NCBI RefSeq assembly: GCF_009498275.1
Contig: NZ_CP045643.1
Span: 2,666,001 to 2,730,000, forward strand
Direction: 5' to 3'
DNA from: Streptomyces fagopyri
GTDB taxonomy: Bacteria; Actinomycetota; Actinomycetes; Streptomycetales; Streptomycetaceae
DNA: 64,000 nt
Position numbers and translations under genes: made by a program. The notes under the pieces were generated by a model. It had not been told where the DNA came from, ran no database searches, and saw only the letters and a list, made by a program, of their open reading frames with translations. Positions 16,957 to 25,090 of this stretch are shown here, piece by piece. Each line of letters starts with the position of its first letter. The first letter of the stretch is position 1.

Positions 16957-17604
16957 TCAGGCGGAGGCGATCGGGAGCACGTCCGGGGAGAGGGCGCTCG
17001 CGCGGGCGGTCGCCGCCGTCATCCGGCGGCGGTGGTGCCGGCGGCACAGGACCTCATAGCCGACGTCCTCCGCCTGGTTGACGTCGCCGACGACCACCTG
17101 GGCGCCCTCGACGACCATTTCGCCGCCTATCGTGCGGGCGTTGTGGGTGGCGCGGGCGCCGCACCAGCACAGGGCCTCGACCTGGAGGACCTCCACCCGG
17201 TCGGCCAGCTCCACCAGGCGCTGCGAGCCGGGGAAGAGCTTGGAGCGGAAGTCGGTGGTGATACCGAACGCGAAGACGTCGATGTCCAGTTCGTCGACCA
17301 CACGTGCCAGTTGGTCGATCTGCCCGGGAGCCAGGAACTGGGCCTCGTCGGCGATCACGTAGTCCGCGCGGCCGCCCTGCGAGAGGTGTTCGACGAGGTA
17401 GGCGTACAGGTCCTGGTCGTCGGCGACCTCCACCGCGTCCGTGACCAGACCGAGGCGTGAGGAGAGCTTGCCCTCGCCCGCGCGGTCGTCGCGCGTGAAG
17501 ATCATGCCCTGCAGACCCCGGGCCGAACGGTTGTGCTCGATCTGCAGAGCCAGCGTCGACTTCCCGCAGTCCATCGTTCCGGAGAAGAACACCAGCTCGG
17601 GCAT
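16957..17604 (-). CDS. tdk: Thymidine kinase (type II)
   Basis: 215 residues. Phosphorylates thymidine to dTMP in pyrimidine salvage. The P-loop GTMDCGKST is at 9-17, the catalytic Glu is E87 in the ADEAQF motif, and the lasso/zinc domain is present as CWCGA followed by CRRHH near the C-terminus. Length and motif order are those of the tetrameric bacterial TK family. It lies 48 nt downstream of the phosphodiesterase gene on the same strand and is probably the last gene of that unit. Confidence 0.96.
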   Translation of the reverse strand: MPELVFFSGTMDCGKSTLALQIEHNRSARGLQGMIFTRDDRAGEGKLSSRLGLVTDAVEVADDQDLYAYLVEHLSQGGRADYVIADEAQFLAPGQIDQLARVVDELDIDVFAFGITTDFRSKLFPGSQRLVELADRVEVLQVEALCWCGARATHNARTIGGEMVVEGAQVVVGDVNQAEDVGYEVLCRRHHRRRMTAATARASALSPDVLPIASA

Positions 17605-17652
17605 GGTGAGTTGAGCACCTTTCGGCGAGAAGGGGGGCGGACGGGGAGAGGG

Positions 17653-18840
17653 TCAGGAACGTACTTCCAGGAGCGGGACGTGCTGTTCCGCCGGTGTCAT
17701 CGAACCGTGGTTGCCGACCATCGCGGACTCTTTCGGCTCCCGCTCGGTCGCGATGATCAGGACGTCGTCCCGGGCCGCCGCGACGACATCGCCGATACGG
17801 GCGTACACCCGTTCGTCGACATGGGGTCCGAACCAGCCCGCCGCGATCGCCTCGTCACGCGAGGCCACCCAGAACTGCTCGCCCAGTACCTCGCGCCAGC
17901 AGGTCAGGACGTCCGCCTGGGCGCCCGGGACGGCGTACACATGCCGGGCCCGGCCCTCGCCGCCGAGCAGGGCGACCCCGGCACGCAGCTCCCAGTCCTC
18001 GTCGAAGTCGATGCGGTGCTGCTCGTCGAACGGGATGTCGATCATGCCGTGGTCCGCGGTGATGTACAGCGCGGAGCGCGGCGGCAGTTGCTCGGCGAGG
18101 CGCTGGACCAGCCGGTCGACGTACATCAGCTGGCCGCGCCAGGGGTCCGAGTCGACGCCGAACCGGTGGCCCTTGCCGTCCACCTCGGCGTAGTACGTGT
18201 AGACCAGGGAGCGGTCGCCCGCGGCGAGCTGCCCGGCCGCGAAGTCCATGCGGTCCTCGCCGGTCAGCCGGCCGTGGAAGGTGCCGCCGCTCAGCGCGAC
18301 CTTGGTGAGCGGGGTGTTCTGGAAGGCGGGGGACGAGACCTGGGCGGTGTGCACTCCGGCCGCGTCCGCCAGCTCGAAGACCGTGGGGTACGGCTGCCAG
18401 GTGCGTGGCTGCGTCCACGGGATCCAGCGGAGCTGGTTCATCAGCTCGCCGGTGTCGGGGTTGCGCGCGGTGTACCCGGGCAGACCGTGCGCGCCGGGCG
18501 GCAGGCCCGTACCGACGGAGGCGAGGGAGGTCGCGGTGGTCGCCGGGTAACCCGCGGTGATCGGGCGTCCGGTCCCGCCCCGGGACGACGCCAGGAGCGA
18601 CGCCATGAAGGGGGCCTCGTCGGGATGCGCCTTCAGCTGCTCCCAGCCGAGGCCGTCGATCAGGAAGACGCAGTTGCGGTCGGCGCCGGTCAGCTCCGGT
18701 ATGGCGGCGGTCATGCCGGGCACCGACATGCCCGCGGCGAGCGTGGGCAGCAGATCCGCGAGCGAGCCCGTGCCGTACTCGGGGACGGGCGCGGAGCCGA
18801 TGGCCAGGGGTTCCGGGTCTTCCCAGGTGGAGAGGGCCAT
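17653..18840 (-). CDS. Alkaline-phosphatase-superfamily nucleotide pyrophosphatase/phosphodiesterase
   Basis: 395 residues. Its metal-binding motifs are those of the type I phosphodiesterase (NPP) group: FLIDGLGWEQL (first Asp), TATTATSLAS with the nucleophilic Thr, YYAEVDGKGHRFG (Asp/His), ITADHGMIDI (Asp-His) and GNHGSMTPAE (His). No signal peptide is visible, so it is probably cytoplasmic, unlike eukaryotic NPPs. It should hydrolyse a phosphodiester or phosphonate, substrate unknown. Its ATG overlaps the DUF5998 stop (TGATG), indicating translational coupling. Confidence 0.88.
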   Translation of the reverse strand: MALSTWEDPEPLAIGSAPVPEYGTGSLADLLPTLAAGMSVPGMTAAIPELTGADRNCVFLIDGLGWEQLKAHPDEAPFMASLLASSRGGTGRPITAGYPATTATSLASVGTGLPPGAHGLPGYTARNPDTGELMNQLRWIPWTQPRTWQPYPTVFELADAAGVHTAQVSSPAFQNTPLTKVALSGGTFHGRLTGEDRMDFAAGQLAAGDRSLVYTYYAEVDGKGHRFGVDSDPWRGQLMYVDRLVQRLAEQLPPRSALYITADHGMIDIPFDEQHRIDFDEDWELRAGVALLGGEGRARHVYAVPGAQADVLTCWREVLGEQFWVASRDEAIAAGWFGPHVDERVYARIGDVVAAARDDVLIIATEREPKESAMVGNHGSMTPAEQHVPLLEVRS

Positions 18841-19427
18841 CAGTGCGCGGGGTCCGCGGTCGCCTCGGAGAGGGACTGCGCGAAGGCCAGGGCCTGGCGG
18901 ACCGTCTCCGGGCCGTCGCCCGCCTCGCTGACGCGCAGGCTCAGGTCGTCGGCCGTCGAATTGCCGGTGTAGCCGTGGTCCGCCTCGCAGTTGGGGTCGC
19001 CGCAGGCCGCGGGCTCCAGGTCGATACGGGCGACCGCGCCCCAGCCGATGGTCAGGACCACCTCGCGGGGCAGCGTGCCCGGCGCGTACGACTCGGGGTT
19101 GGCGACGACTCGGCTGACCACGACGGACGAGATCCGGCCGAGCTTCACGGACTCCGTCGACGTGGTGGCGTACGGCGTCGGCGAGGTCGTGTCCGCGTTC
19201 TGCTCGTCGGTGTGGCTCACGATGAAGCGGTTGCCGGTCAGGACGAGCACGGTGACGTGCCGGCGCACCTCGTTGGCGTCGAACGTCGTCTCCTGGTGGA
19301 CCAGGTACGACCGGATGGCCTCGCCGCCGATCGCGGCCTCCACCGCCTCGGCCACGAGGGCCGGGTAGTAGCCGCTGCGCTCGATCGCCGCTCGCAGCCC
19401 CTGGGTCGTCGTACTGGTCTTGGCCAT
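18840..19427 (-). CDS. DUF5998 protein
   Basis: 195 residues from the ATG giving MAKTSTTTQG; AGGATGG lies about 9 nt upstream, and an ATG three codons earlier would fall on top of that site. The protein has alternating strands (VRRHVTVLVLTGNRFIVSHTDE, VSVVVSRVV-like segments) and a CGDPNCEADHG motif near residue 145 that could bind a metal. It matches the actinobacterial DUF5998 family, function unknown. It overlaps the phosphodiesterase gene by one base. Confidence 0.82.
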   Translation of the reverse strand: MAKTSTTTQGLRAAIERSGYYPALVAEAVEAAIGGEAIRSYLVHQETTFDANEVRRHVTVLVLTGNRFIVSHTDEQNADTTSPTPYATTSTESVKLGRISSVVVSRVVANPESYAPGTLPREVVLTIGWGAVARIDLEPAACGDPNCEADHGYTGNSTADDLSLRVSEAGDGPETVRQALAFAQSLSEATADPAH

Positions 19428-19539
19428 GACGTCCATCCTACGGGGGCCCACTGACTGCGAGGCACCGCTCGTGGGTCTCTGTCGTGGACGGATCAGAACG
19501 AGCGCGGGACGGCGCCGGTGCGGCGCGCGCGGCCGCCGC

Positions 19540-22365
19540 TCAGACGACCGGCAGCGTACGGGGGCCGAGGTCGTCGCGCAGGGGGGCACGGGCCAGCCGT
19601 ACGGTGGCGCCGAGCACGCTCAGTCCGTGCGGTGCGACCACCACCGGCTCCAGGGAGACTCCGACGACCTCCGGATGATCGTCCACCAGGCGCGACACCC
19701 GCAGCATCACCTCTTCGAGGGCCGCCGTGTCGACGGGTGCCGAGCCCCGCCAGCCGAACAGGAGCGGCGCCGTCCGGATCGACCGGACCAGCGAGCTCGC
19801 GTCCCGGTCGGTGACCGGAATCAGCCGGTGCGCGGTGTCCCCCAGCAGCTCCGAGGCGGCTCCGGCCAGGCCGAACGAGAGCACCGCACCGGCCGCGGGG
19901 TCGATGACGGCCCGGACGACCGTGTCCACGCCGCGCGGCGCCATTCCCTGCACGACCGGCCGCAGCTCCTCCGGCGTCCCGAAGAGCTCGGTCAACTCCG
20001 CGTACGCCCTGCGCAGTTGCTCCTCGTCCGCCAGATCGAGGCGCACTCCGCCGAGGTCGGCGCGGTGCCGCAGGTGCGGGGCGGTGGTCTTGAGGGCCAC
20101 GGGGTAGCCGAGGGTGCGCGCGGCCGCGGCGGCCTCGTCCGGCGTCGGCGCGGGCAGCGCGCGGCGTACGTCGACGCCGTACCGCCCGAGCAGCGCGCAG
20201 GTGTCCTCGGCCCCCAGCGTCAGCCCGGTGCCGCGGGAGAGAAGGGCGTCGATCTGCTCGGCGGCGCCCTTCTCGTCGATGTCCTCGTACTCGGGGACCT
20301 TGCCGGGCTCGGTCGCCTCCCGCCGCCACTGGGCGTACTTCACGGCCTCGGCGAGAGCGCGGACGGCGCGCTCGGCGGCGGGATAGGCGGGGATGAGGCG
20401 CGTCTCGTCCGGGGCACCGGCGGACGGCGGCCGCGGGTCCTGCCGTCCGACGGGGGCGGAGTGCGCGCCGGGCGGGGCGGCGGCCGTGGCTCCGGTCTGC
20501 GGGGCCGTGCTGGCGGCGGCGGACAGTGCCTCGGCGAGCCCGCCGAGCTCGACGTGCGCCACCAGCACCGGCTTCGCCGGGGCCGACGCCGAGGCCGAGC
20601 GCAGCGCCTCGGCCAGGGCCGCGTCCGCCACGGAGGTCTCCCCCACCGCGGGGATGGCCGTCACCACGACGGCGTCGCACCTCTCGTCGGCCAGTGCGCG
20701 TGCGAGCGCCCGGTGGAAGTCCTCCGCCGAGGCGGCCGTGGTCAGGTCCAGTGGCGGCAGCGGCCGCAGCCCCTCCGCGAGGCACGCGTCGAAGGTCAGC
20801 AGTCCCAGCGACTCGGAGTTCCCGAGGATCGCCACCCGGGGGCCGGGCGGGAGCGGCTGGCGCGCCAGCAGAAGGCCCGCGTCGACCAGCTCGGTGATCG
20901 TGTCGACCCGGATCACGCCGGCCTGCCCCAGCAGCGCGGAGACGGTGGCGTGCGGCAGCCGGGTGGCCCGTACCGCGTGTCCCTGGGGGGCCGCCGCGTG
21001 CCGTGCGCCCTGCACCACGACCAGCGGCTTCGCGGCCGCCGTCCGGCGCGCCAGCCGGGTGAACTTGCGGGGGTTGCCGATGGATTCGAGGTACATGAGG
21101 GCGACGTCGGTGTCCGGGTCGTCGTACCAGTACTGGAGGACGTCGTTGCCGGACACGTCCGCGCGGTTGCCGGTGGAGACGAACGTGGACACGCCGGTGA
21201 CGCCCGTGACACCGCCGCCGCGCCGGTGCAGGCGGGACAGCAGGGCGATCCCGATGGCGCCGGACTGGGCGAACAGCCCTATCCGTCCGGGGCGTGGCAT
21301 CTCCGGGGCCAGGGAGGCGTTGAGGCGCACGCCGGGAGCGGTGTTGATGATCCCGAAGCTGTTCGGGCCGATGATCCGCATGCCGTACGTGCGGGCCTGG
21401 CGGACGAGTTCGCGCTGGCGCTCGCGCCCGCCGGGGCCGCTCTCGGCGTACCCGGCGGAGACGACGACGAGACCCTGCACCCCGTGCTCACCGCACTCCG
21501 CGACGACCTCGGGGACGTACGGCGCGGGCACGGCGACGACCGCGAGGTCGACGTGCTCGCCGATGTCACGGACGGAGCGGTGCGCGGGGACGCCGTCGAG
21601 CTCCTTCTCCCCGAGCGACTTGTTCACCGCGTACAGCCGGCCCGTGAAGCCGGCCTCGCGGAGGTTGGCGAGAACGCTGCGGCCCACCCCGCCGGCCGTG
21701 CGTCCCGCGCCGATGACGGCGACCGAGCCGGGTGCGAGCAGCCGCTGCACGGAGCGGGCCTCGGCGCGCTGCTCCCGCGCGCGCTGCACGGCGAGGGAGC
21801 GGTCGGTGGGTTCGAGGTCGAACTCCAGGCGTACGACGCCGTCCTCGAAGTGCCGCTTCTGCTGGTACCCGGCGTCCGTGAACACCTTGATCATCTTGGT
21901 GTTGGCGGGCAGCACCTCGGCGGCGAACCGGCGGATGTCCCGCTCCCTGGCCACCGCCGCGATGTGTTCGAGGAGGGCGGAGGCGACACCGCGGCCCTGG
22001 TGGGCGTCCTGCACGAGGAAGGCGACCTCGGCCTCGTCGGCGGGAGCGGAGGCGGGCAGGCCGCCGGCACCAATGCGGTCATAGCGTACGGTGGCGATGA
22101 ACTCGCCGCCGATCGTGGCCGCGAGCCCCACCCTGTCCACGAAGTCGTGGTGCGTGAAGCGGTGGACGTCCTTGGCGGACAGGCGCGGGTACGGCGCGAA
22201 GAAGCGGTAGTACTTCGACTCGTCCGAGACCTGCTCGTAGAAGCTGACCAGGCGCTCGGCGTCGTCGACGGTGATGGGCCTGACACGGGCCGTGCCTCCG
22301 TCACGCAGCACCACGTCGGCCTCCCAGTGGGAGGGGTACTCGTGCCGGTCCGACGAGGTCTGCAT
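19540..22365 (-). CDS. patA: PatA-type protein lysine acetyltransferase (GNAT fused to acyl-CoA synthetase domain)
   Basis: 941 residues. The N-terminal GNAT domain (residues ~20-175) has VAFLVQDAHQGRGVASALLEHIA, the acetyl-CoA pyrophosphate loop (QGRGVA). Then come a CoA-binding Rossmann region (VAVIGAGRTAGGVGRSVLANL), a ligase region (GPNSFGIINTAPG, FAQSGAIGIALL) and an ATP-grasp domain (~720-941). Domain order (GNAT first) is that of S. lividans PatA, the reverse of Salmonella Pat. Such enzymes acetylate and inactivate acetyl-CoA synthetase; the synthetase part is thought to sense acyl-CoA rather than catalyse. A ~35-residue Ala/Pro-rich insert near 640-680 looks like a linker. Confidence 0.88.
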   Translation of the reverse strand: MQTSSDRHEYPSHWEADVVLRDGGTARVRPITVDDAERLVSFYEQVSDESKYYRFFAPYPRLSAKDVHRFTHHDFVDRVGLAATIGGEFIATVRYDRIGAGGLPASAPADEAEVAFLVQDAHQGRGVASALLEHIAAVARERDIRRFAAEVLPANTKMIKVFTDAGYQQKRHFEDGVVRLEFDLEPTDRSLAVQRAREQRAEARSVQRLLAPGSVAVIGAGRTAGGVGRSVLANLREAGFTGRLYAVNKSLGEKELDGVPAHRSVRDIGEHVDLAVVAVPAPYVPEVVAECGEHGVQGLVVVSAGYAESGPGGRERQRELVRQARTYGMRIIGPNSFGIINTAPGVRLNASLAPEMPRPGRIGLFAQSGAIGIALLSRLHRRGGGVTGVTGVSTFVSTGNRADVSGNDVLQYWYDDPDTDVALMYLESIGNPRKFTRLARRTAAAKPLVVVQGARHAAAPQGHAVRATRLPHATVSALLGQAGVIRVDTITELVDAGLLLARQPLPPGPRVAILGNSESLGLLTFDACLAEGLRPLPPLDLTTAASAEDFHRALARALADERCDAVVVTAIPAVGETSVADAALAEALRSASASAPAKPVLVAHVELGGLAEALSAAASTAPQTGATAAAPPGAHSAPVGRQDPRPPSAGAPDETRLIPAYPAAERAVRALAEAVKYAQWRREATEPGKVPEYEDIDEKGAAEQIDALLSRGTGLTLGAEDTCALLGRYGVDVRRALPAPTPDEAAAAARTLGYPVALKTTAPHLRHRADLGGVRLDLADEEQLRRAYAELTELFGTPEELRPVVQGMAPRGVDTVVRAVIDPAAGAVLSFGLAGAASELLGDTAHRLIPVTDRDASSLVRSIRTAPLLFGWRGSAPVDTAALEEVMLRVSRLVDDHPEVVGVSLEPVVVAPHGLSVLGATVRLARAPLRDDLGPRTLPVV

Positions 22366-22502
22366 GGGCCCCAGAGTACGGCTCGCGTCCGACAGCGGCG
22401 CGAGGCAGGCTGGGGGCAGCGGATTCGGATCCAGGCCGGGGTCCGAAGCCGGGTCCGGGGCGGGTACGACACCCGCTTCGGACGCGCTTCACTCTATGGA
22501 AC

Positions 22503-22518
22503 ACTGGTCTAGACAACC
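22503..22518. promoter_or_regulatory. DasR-like operator (dre) upstream of ptsH
   Basis: ACTGGTCTAGACAACC matches 13 of 16 positions of the DasR operator consensus, with the core TGGTCTAGAC intact. It lies 25 bp before the HPr start codon. DasR control of pts genes by N-acetylglucosamine signalling is established in S. coelicolor. Confidence 0.8.
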
Positions 22519-22543
22519 CTGAACCCCTGAAGGGCAGCATCAC

Positions 22544-22825
22544 ATGGCTGAGCGCCGCGTCAACGTCGGCTGGGCCGAGGGCCTCCACGCCCGTCCCGCC
22601 TCCATCTTCGTCCGGGCGGCCACGGCCTCCGGCATCCCCGTGACGATCGCCAAGGCGGACGGCAACCCCGTCAACGCGGCCTCCATGCTGGCGGTCCTCG
22701 GCCTGGGCGCCCAGGGCGGCGAGGAGATCGTCCTCGCCTCCGAGGCCGAGGGCGCGGACGCCGCTCTCGACCGGCTGGCCAAGCTGGTCGCGGAAGGCCT
22801 CGAGGAGCTTCCCGAGACCGTCTGA
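22544..22825 (+). CDS. ptsH: Phosphocarrier protein HPr
   Basis: 93 residues. Carries phosphate from enzyme I to the sugar-specific IIA proteins of the phosphotransferase system (N-acetylglucosamine, fructose). His15 in GLHARPAS is the phosphorylation site. Ser47 in NAASMLAVL corresponds to the regulatory serine of firmicute HPr, although streptomycetes lack a clear HPr kinase role. A GAAGGG site precedes the ATG. The gene stands alone between the divergent patA and a strong terminator. Confidence 0.97.
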   Translation: MAERRVNVGWAEGLHARPASIFVRAATASGIPVTIAKADGNPVNAASMLAVLGLGAQGGEEIVLASEAEGADAALDRLAKLVAEGLEELPETV

Positions 22826-22901
22826 GGAACTCCCCTCACGGGGTTCCCGAACGGACGGCGGTGAGGGTCTTCACACCGAAGGACATCGCCACGCGGATAT
22901 G

Positions 22902-22940
22902 GCGGAGGGCTCGCCCGAAAACATCGGGCGAGCCCTCCGC
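22902..22940. terminator. Strong terminator between ptsH and the GntR gene
   Basis: Perfect 17-bp inverted repeat (GCGGAGGGCTCGCCCGA at 22902-22918, complement at 22924-22940) with a 5-nt loop, followed by TATTTCG. The genes on either side converge, so it probably works for both. Confidence 0.9.
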
Positions 22941-23007
22941 TATTTCGAATTACGGGCAGCAGAAATAATCCCCCGCGAATTACCCCTCTTTGTATACGGC
23001 CACCGTG

Positions 23008-23703
23008 TTAATGACGCAGGCCCGTCATGTTTACGGGATGTTGCGAAGTCCTCACACGGTCCGGGCGGTCTCCCCCACCGGGAAACCTCAGCCGGTGCGC
23101 GGCCGTCGCGCGCTCGGTGTGCAGCGCCGTGACGGCCCGGGCCCGCTCGCCGTCGCCGCGCGCCACCGCGTCCACGATGCCGCCGTGCTCCGCCCAGGAC
23201 TCCACCGGATCGGCGGGTGCCTCGACCGTGTACATCCAGGCGATCTTGTGCCGCAACTGAGCCAGCGTGGAGGTCAGCGCGGGGCTGCCGGAGGCCTGCG
23301 CGAGCGTCTCGTGGAACCAGCCGCCCAGGGAACGCAGATCCTCGCTGTTCCCCCTCCTGGAGCGCTCCTGACCCAGCCTGACCAGGCCTCGAAGCACCTT
23401 GAGGTGGGCCTCGGTCCGCCGCTGGGCGGCCCGGTAGGCCCCCAGCGGCTCCAGGAGCATGCGCATCTCCAGCAGATCCGCGGCCTCCTGCTCGGTCGGC
23501 TCCGCCACGCACGCGCCCGCGTGCCGGCGGGTGAGGACGAACCCCTCGGCCTCCAGGGTGCGCAGAGCCTCCCGCACCGGGACGCGCGAGACGCCGTAGC
23601 GGCGCGCGAGCAGTTCCTCGGTGAGCCGGCCGCCGCGCTCGTAGACACCCGCGACGATGTCGTCGCGGATCGCCGTGCATACCGAGTGCGCGGGAATGCG
23701 CAT
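23008..23703 (-). CDS. GntR family regulator, FCD type
   Basis: 231 residues. The N-terminal winged helix (~8-72) has LLARRYGVSRVPVREALRTLEAEGFV, the GntR recognition region. The C-terminal FCD helical domain (~85-205) has EMRMLLEPLGA, WFHETLAQASGSPAL and HGGIVDAVARGDGERARAV, with Asp/His residues that usually bind a metal and an organic acid. The effector and target operon are unknown; no catabolic gene is adjacent, so it may act elsewhere. Its terminator is shared with ptsH. Confidence 0.88.
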   Translation of the reverse strand: MRIPAHSVCTAIRDDIVAGVYERGGRLTEELLARRYGVSRVPVREALRTLEAEGFVLTRRHAGACVAEPTEQEAADLLEMRMLLEPLGAYRAAQRRTEAHLKVLRGLVRLGQERSRRGNSEDLRSLGGWFHETLAQASGSPALTSTLAQLRHKIAWMYTVEAPADPVESWAEHGGIVDAVARGDGERARAVTALHTERATAAHRLRFPGGGDRPDRVRTSQHPVNMTGLRH

Positions 23704-23841
23704 GACCGGACCTCCGCCTTAATCCCCGCGAAACGCGGTCGATCGACGCTCTTTCGGCGACTCTATTGCAGGGAGCCGGAATTTCCGATGGCGGGCCGGA
23801 ATCCATGGATATTTTTTGGACAGACAGCAGTTCGAAACGAC

Positions 23842-23871
23842 GAAGCCCCGGCTCGGGTGAACCGGGGCTTC
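23842..23871 (-). terminator. Terminator of the M23 peptidase gene
   Basis: Perfect 10-bp inverted repeat (GAAGCCCCGG at 23842-23851, complement at 23862-23871, 10-nt loop) 21 nt downstream of the peptidase stop on the minus strand. Confidence 0.8.
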
Positions 23872-23891
23872 ACAAGGACGGGCACCTCTCG

Positions 23892-24656
23892 TCAGACGTT
23901 CACGCCGTGCGAGCGGAGGTAGGCGACCGGGTCGATGTCGGAGCCGTACTCCGCCGTGGTGCGGGCCTCGAAGTGGAGGTGGGGCCCGGTGGTGTTTCCG
24001 GTGGCCCCGGAGAGGCCCAGCACGCCGCCGGGCGTGACGGTCTGGCCCACGGCCACACCGATGGACGACAGGTGGCCGTACATCGTGTACGTACCGTCGT
24101 GCATCCGCAGGACGATCTGGTTGCCGTAGGCGCCGCCCCAGCCCGCCGTGACGACCGTGCCCGAGCCGACCGCGTGGACCGGGGTCCCGGACGCGGCGTG
24201 GAAGTCGACGCCGGTGTGGCTGCCGGAGGACCAGAGGCTGCCGCCGGCCTTGTAACCCGTGGAGACGTACGAGCCGGGGATCGGCAGGACGAAGGTGTTG
24301 AGACGCTTGCGCTCGGCGGCGCGGGCGGCGCGCTCCTTGGCCGCGCGCTCCTTCCTCGCCTCCTCGACGGCCCGCTTGCGCGCGGCCTGTTCGGCCTTCT
24401 CGCGGGCGGCGGCCTCGTCGGCGGCCCGCTGCTGCGCGGCGGCCTGGGCGTCGATCTGGGCGGCGACCGAGTCGCCGATGGTGATCGCCTGGGTCAGTCC
24501 GGTCTGCTCGACGGAGCTGTCCGCGGCGAAGGCCGGGGCGGCCAGGGTTCCGATGACACCGGTGGTGGTGAGCGCCGCGACGCCGACGGCGTTCGAGGTG
24601 GTGCGCTTCACGCGGCTCGGCCGACGGTGTTTCCCGGGGCCACAGGTGAACGCCAT
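23892..24656 (-). CDS. Secreted M23 (LytM) peptidoglycan endopeptidase
   Basis: 254 residues. A signal peptide (RTTSNAVGVAALTTTGVIG then PAFAADS, cleavage after ~residue 45) precedes a Glu/Arg/Ala-rich coiled coil (~60-118) and a LytM domain (~122-254). Zinc ligands are visible in HTGVDFH (His and Asp) and HLHFEART (His-x-His). It is predicted to cut cross-bridge peptides of the cell wall outside the cell. The 5' leader contains a ydaO-type c-di-AMP riboswitch, so synthesis should respond to the second messenger tied to cell-wall and osmotic control. Confidence 0.93.
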   Translation of the reverse strand: MAFTCGPGKHRRPSRVKRTTSNAVGVAALTTTGVIGTLAAPAFAADSSVEQTGLTQAITIGDSVAAQIDAQAAAQQRAADEAAAREKAEQAARKRAVEEARKERAAKERAARAAERKRLNTFVLPIPGSYVSTGYKAGGSLWSSGSHTGVDFHAASGTPVHAVGSGTVVTAGWGGAYGNQIVLRMHDGTYTMYGHLSSIGVAVGQTVTPGGVLGLSGATGNTTGPHLHFEARTTAEYGSDIDPVAYLRSHGVNV

Positions 24657-24683
24657 GAAGGGGCTGGGTCCTTTCCTTCCCTC

Positions 24684-24832
24684 TCGCCTACCGGGTTAGC
24701 TGACGGGTTCGGAGCAGGAAGGTCTCCTACGGACGCCCTCGCGGGGAGGGGGTCCGATTCACCCCAGGGACTGCGTACGGGTCCCCGGCTCCCCTGGCTC
24801 GCACCGTACGGGGACTCGGCGATGACTGTCCG
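24684..24832 (-). ncRNA. ydaO-type c-di-AMP riboswitch
   Basis: Read on the minus strand, the leader of the M23 peptidase contains the highly conserved ydaO elements: GGGGTGAATC in the middle (around 24755-24765) and CCGAACCCGTCAGCTAACC followed by GGTAGGCG near the 3' end (24683-24712), with a GCCGAGTCC-type 5' stem partner near 24812-24825. Boundaries are approximate. This class binds c-di-AMP, and in actinobacteria it precedes genes for cell-wall hydrolases and resuscitation factors, usually as an off-switch. Confidence 0.9.
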
Positions 24833-24990
24833 GTGCCGCGGACGCGGCGCACTGCCTGACGAACAGCCGGACCGACGCTAAGCGGGCCGTCTTTCGATCG
24901 ACAAACGGAACACGGTTTTTGTAGTGCATGCCACAGGGCGGAAAGGCAACCTCCCTATCAATACGGACAAATTGAGGATGTTGTCCGGGC

Positions 24991-25030
24991 AAAAAGGGGC
25001 CCGGGCGACTCTTCGGTCACCCGGGCCCCT
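24991..25030 (-). terminator. Terminator of the M16 peptidase operon
   Basis: 11-bp inverted repeat (AGGGGCCCGGG at 24995-25005, complement at 25020-25030) followed on the minus strand by five T residues, a classic intrinsic terminator about 60 nt after the stop codon. Confidence 0.9.
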
Positions 25031-25090
25031 GGACTCGCGTACTCCGCCGCGTACTCCGCGACGCACTCGGCGAGGATTTCCGCCGCGCTC

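Noticed and set aside
19420..22512. 1030-codon open frame on the plus strand antisense to patA
   Set aside because: Long antisense frames are expected in 70% GC DNA; the predicted product is low-complexity (Gly/Arg/Val-rich) with no domain, while the minus frame encodes a clear PatA.
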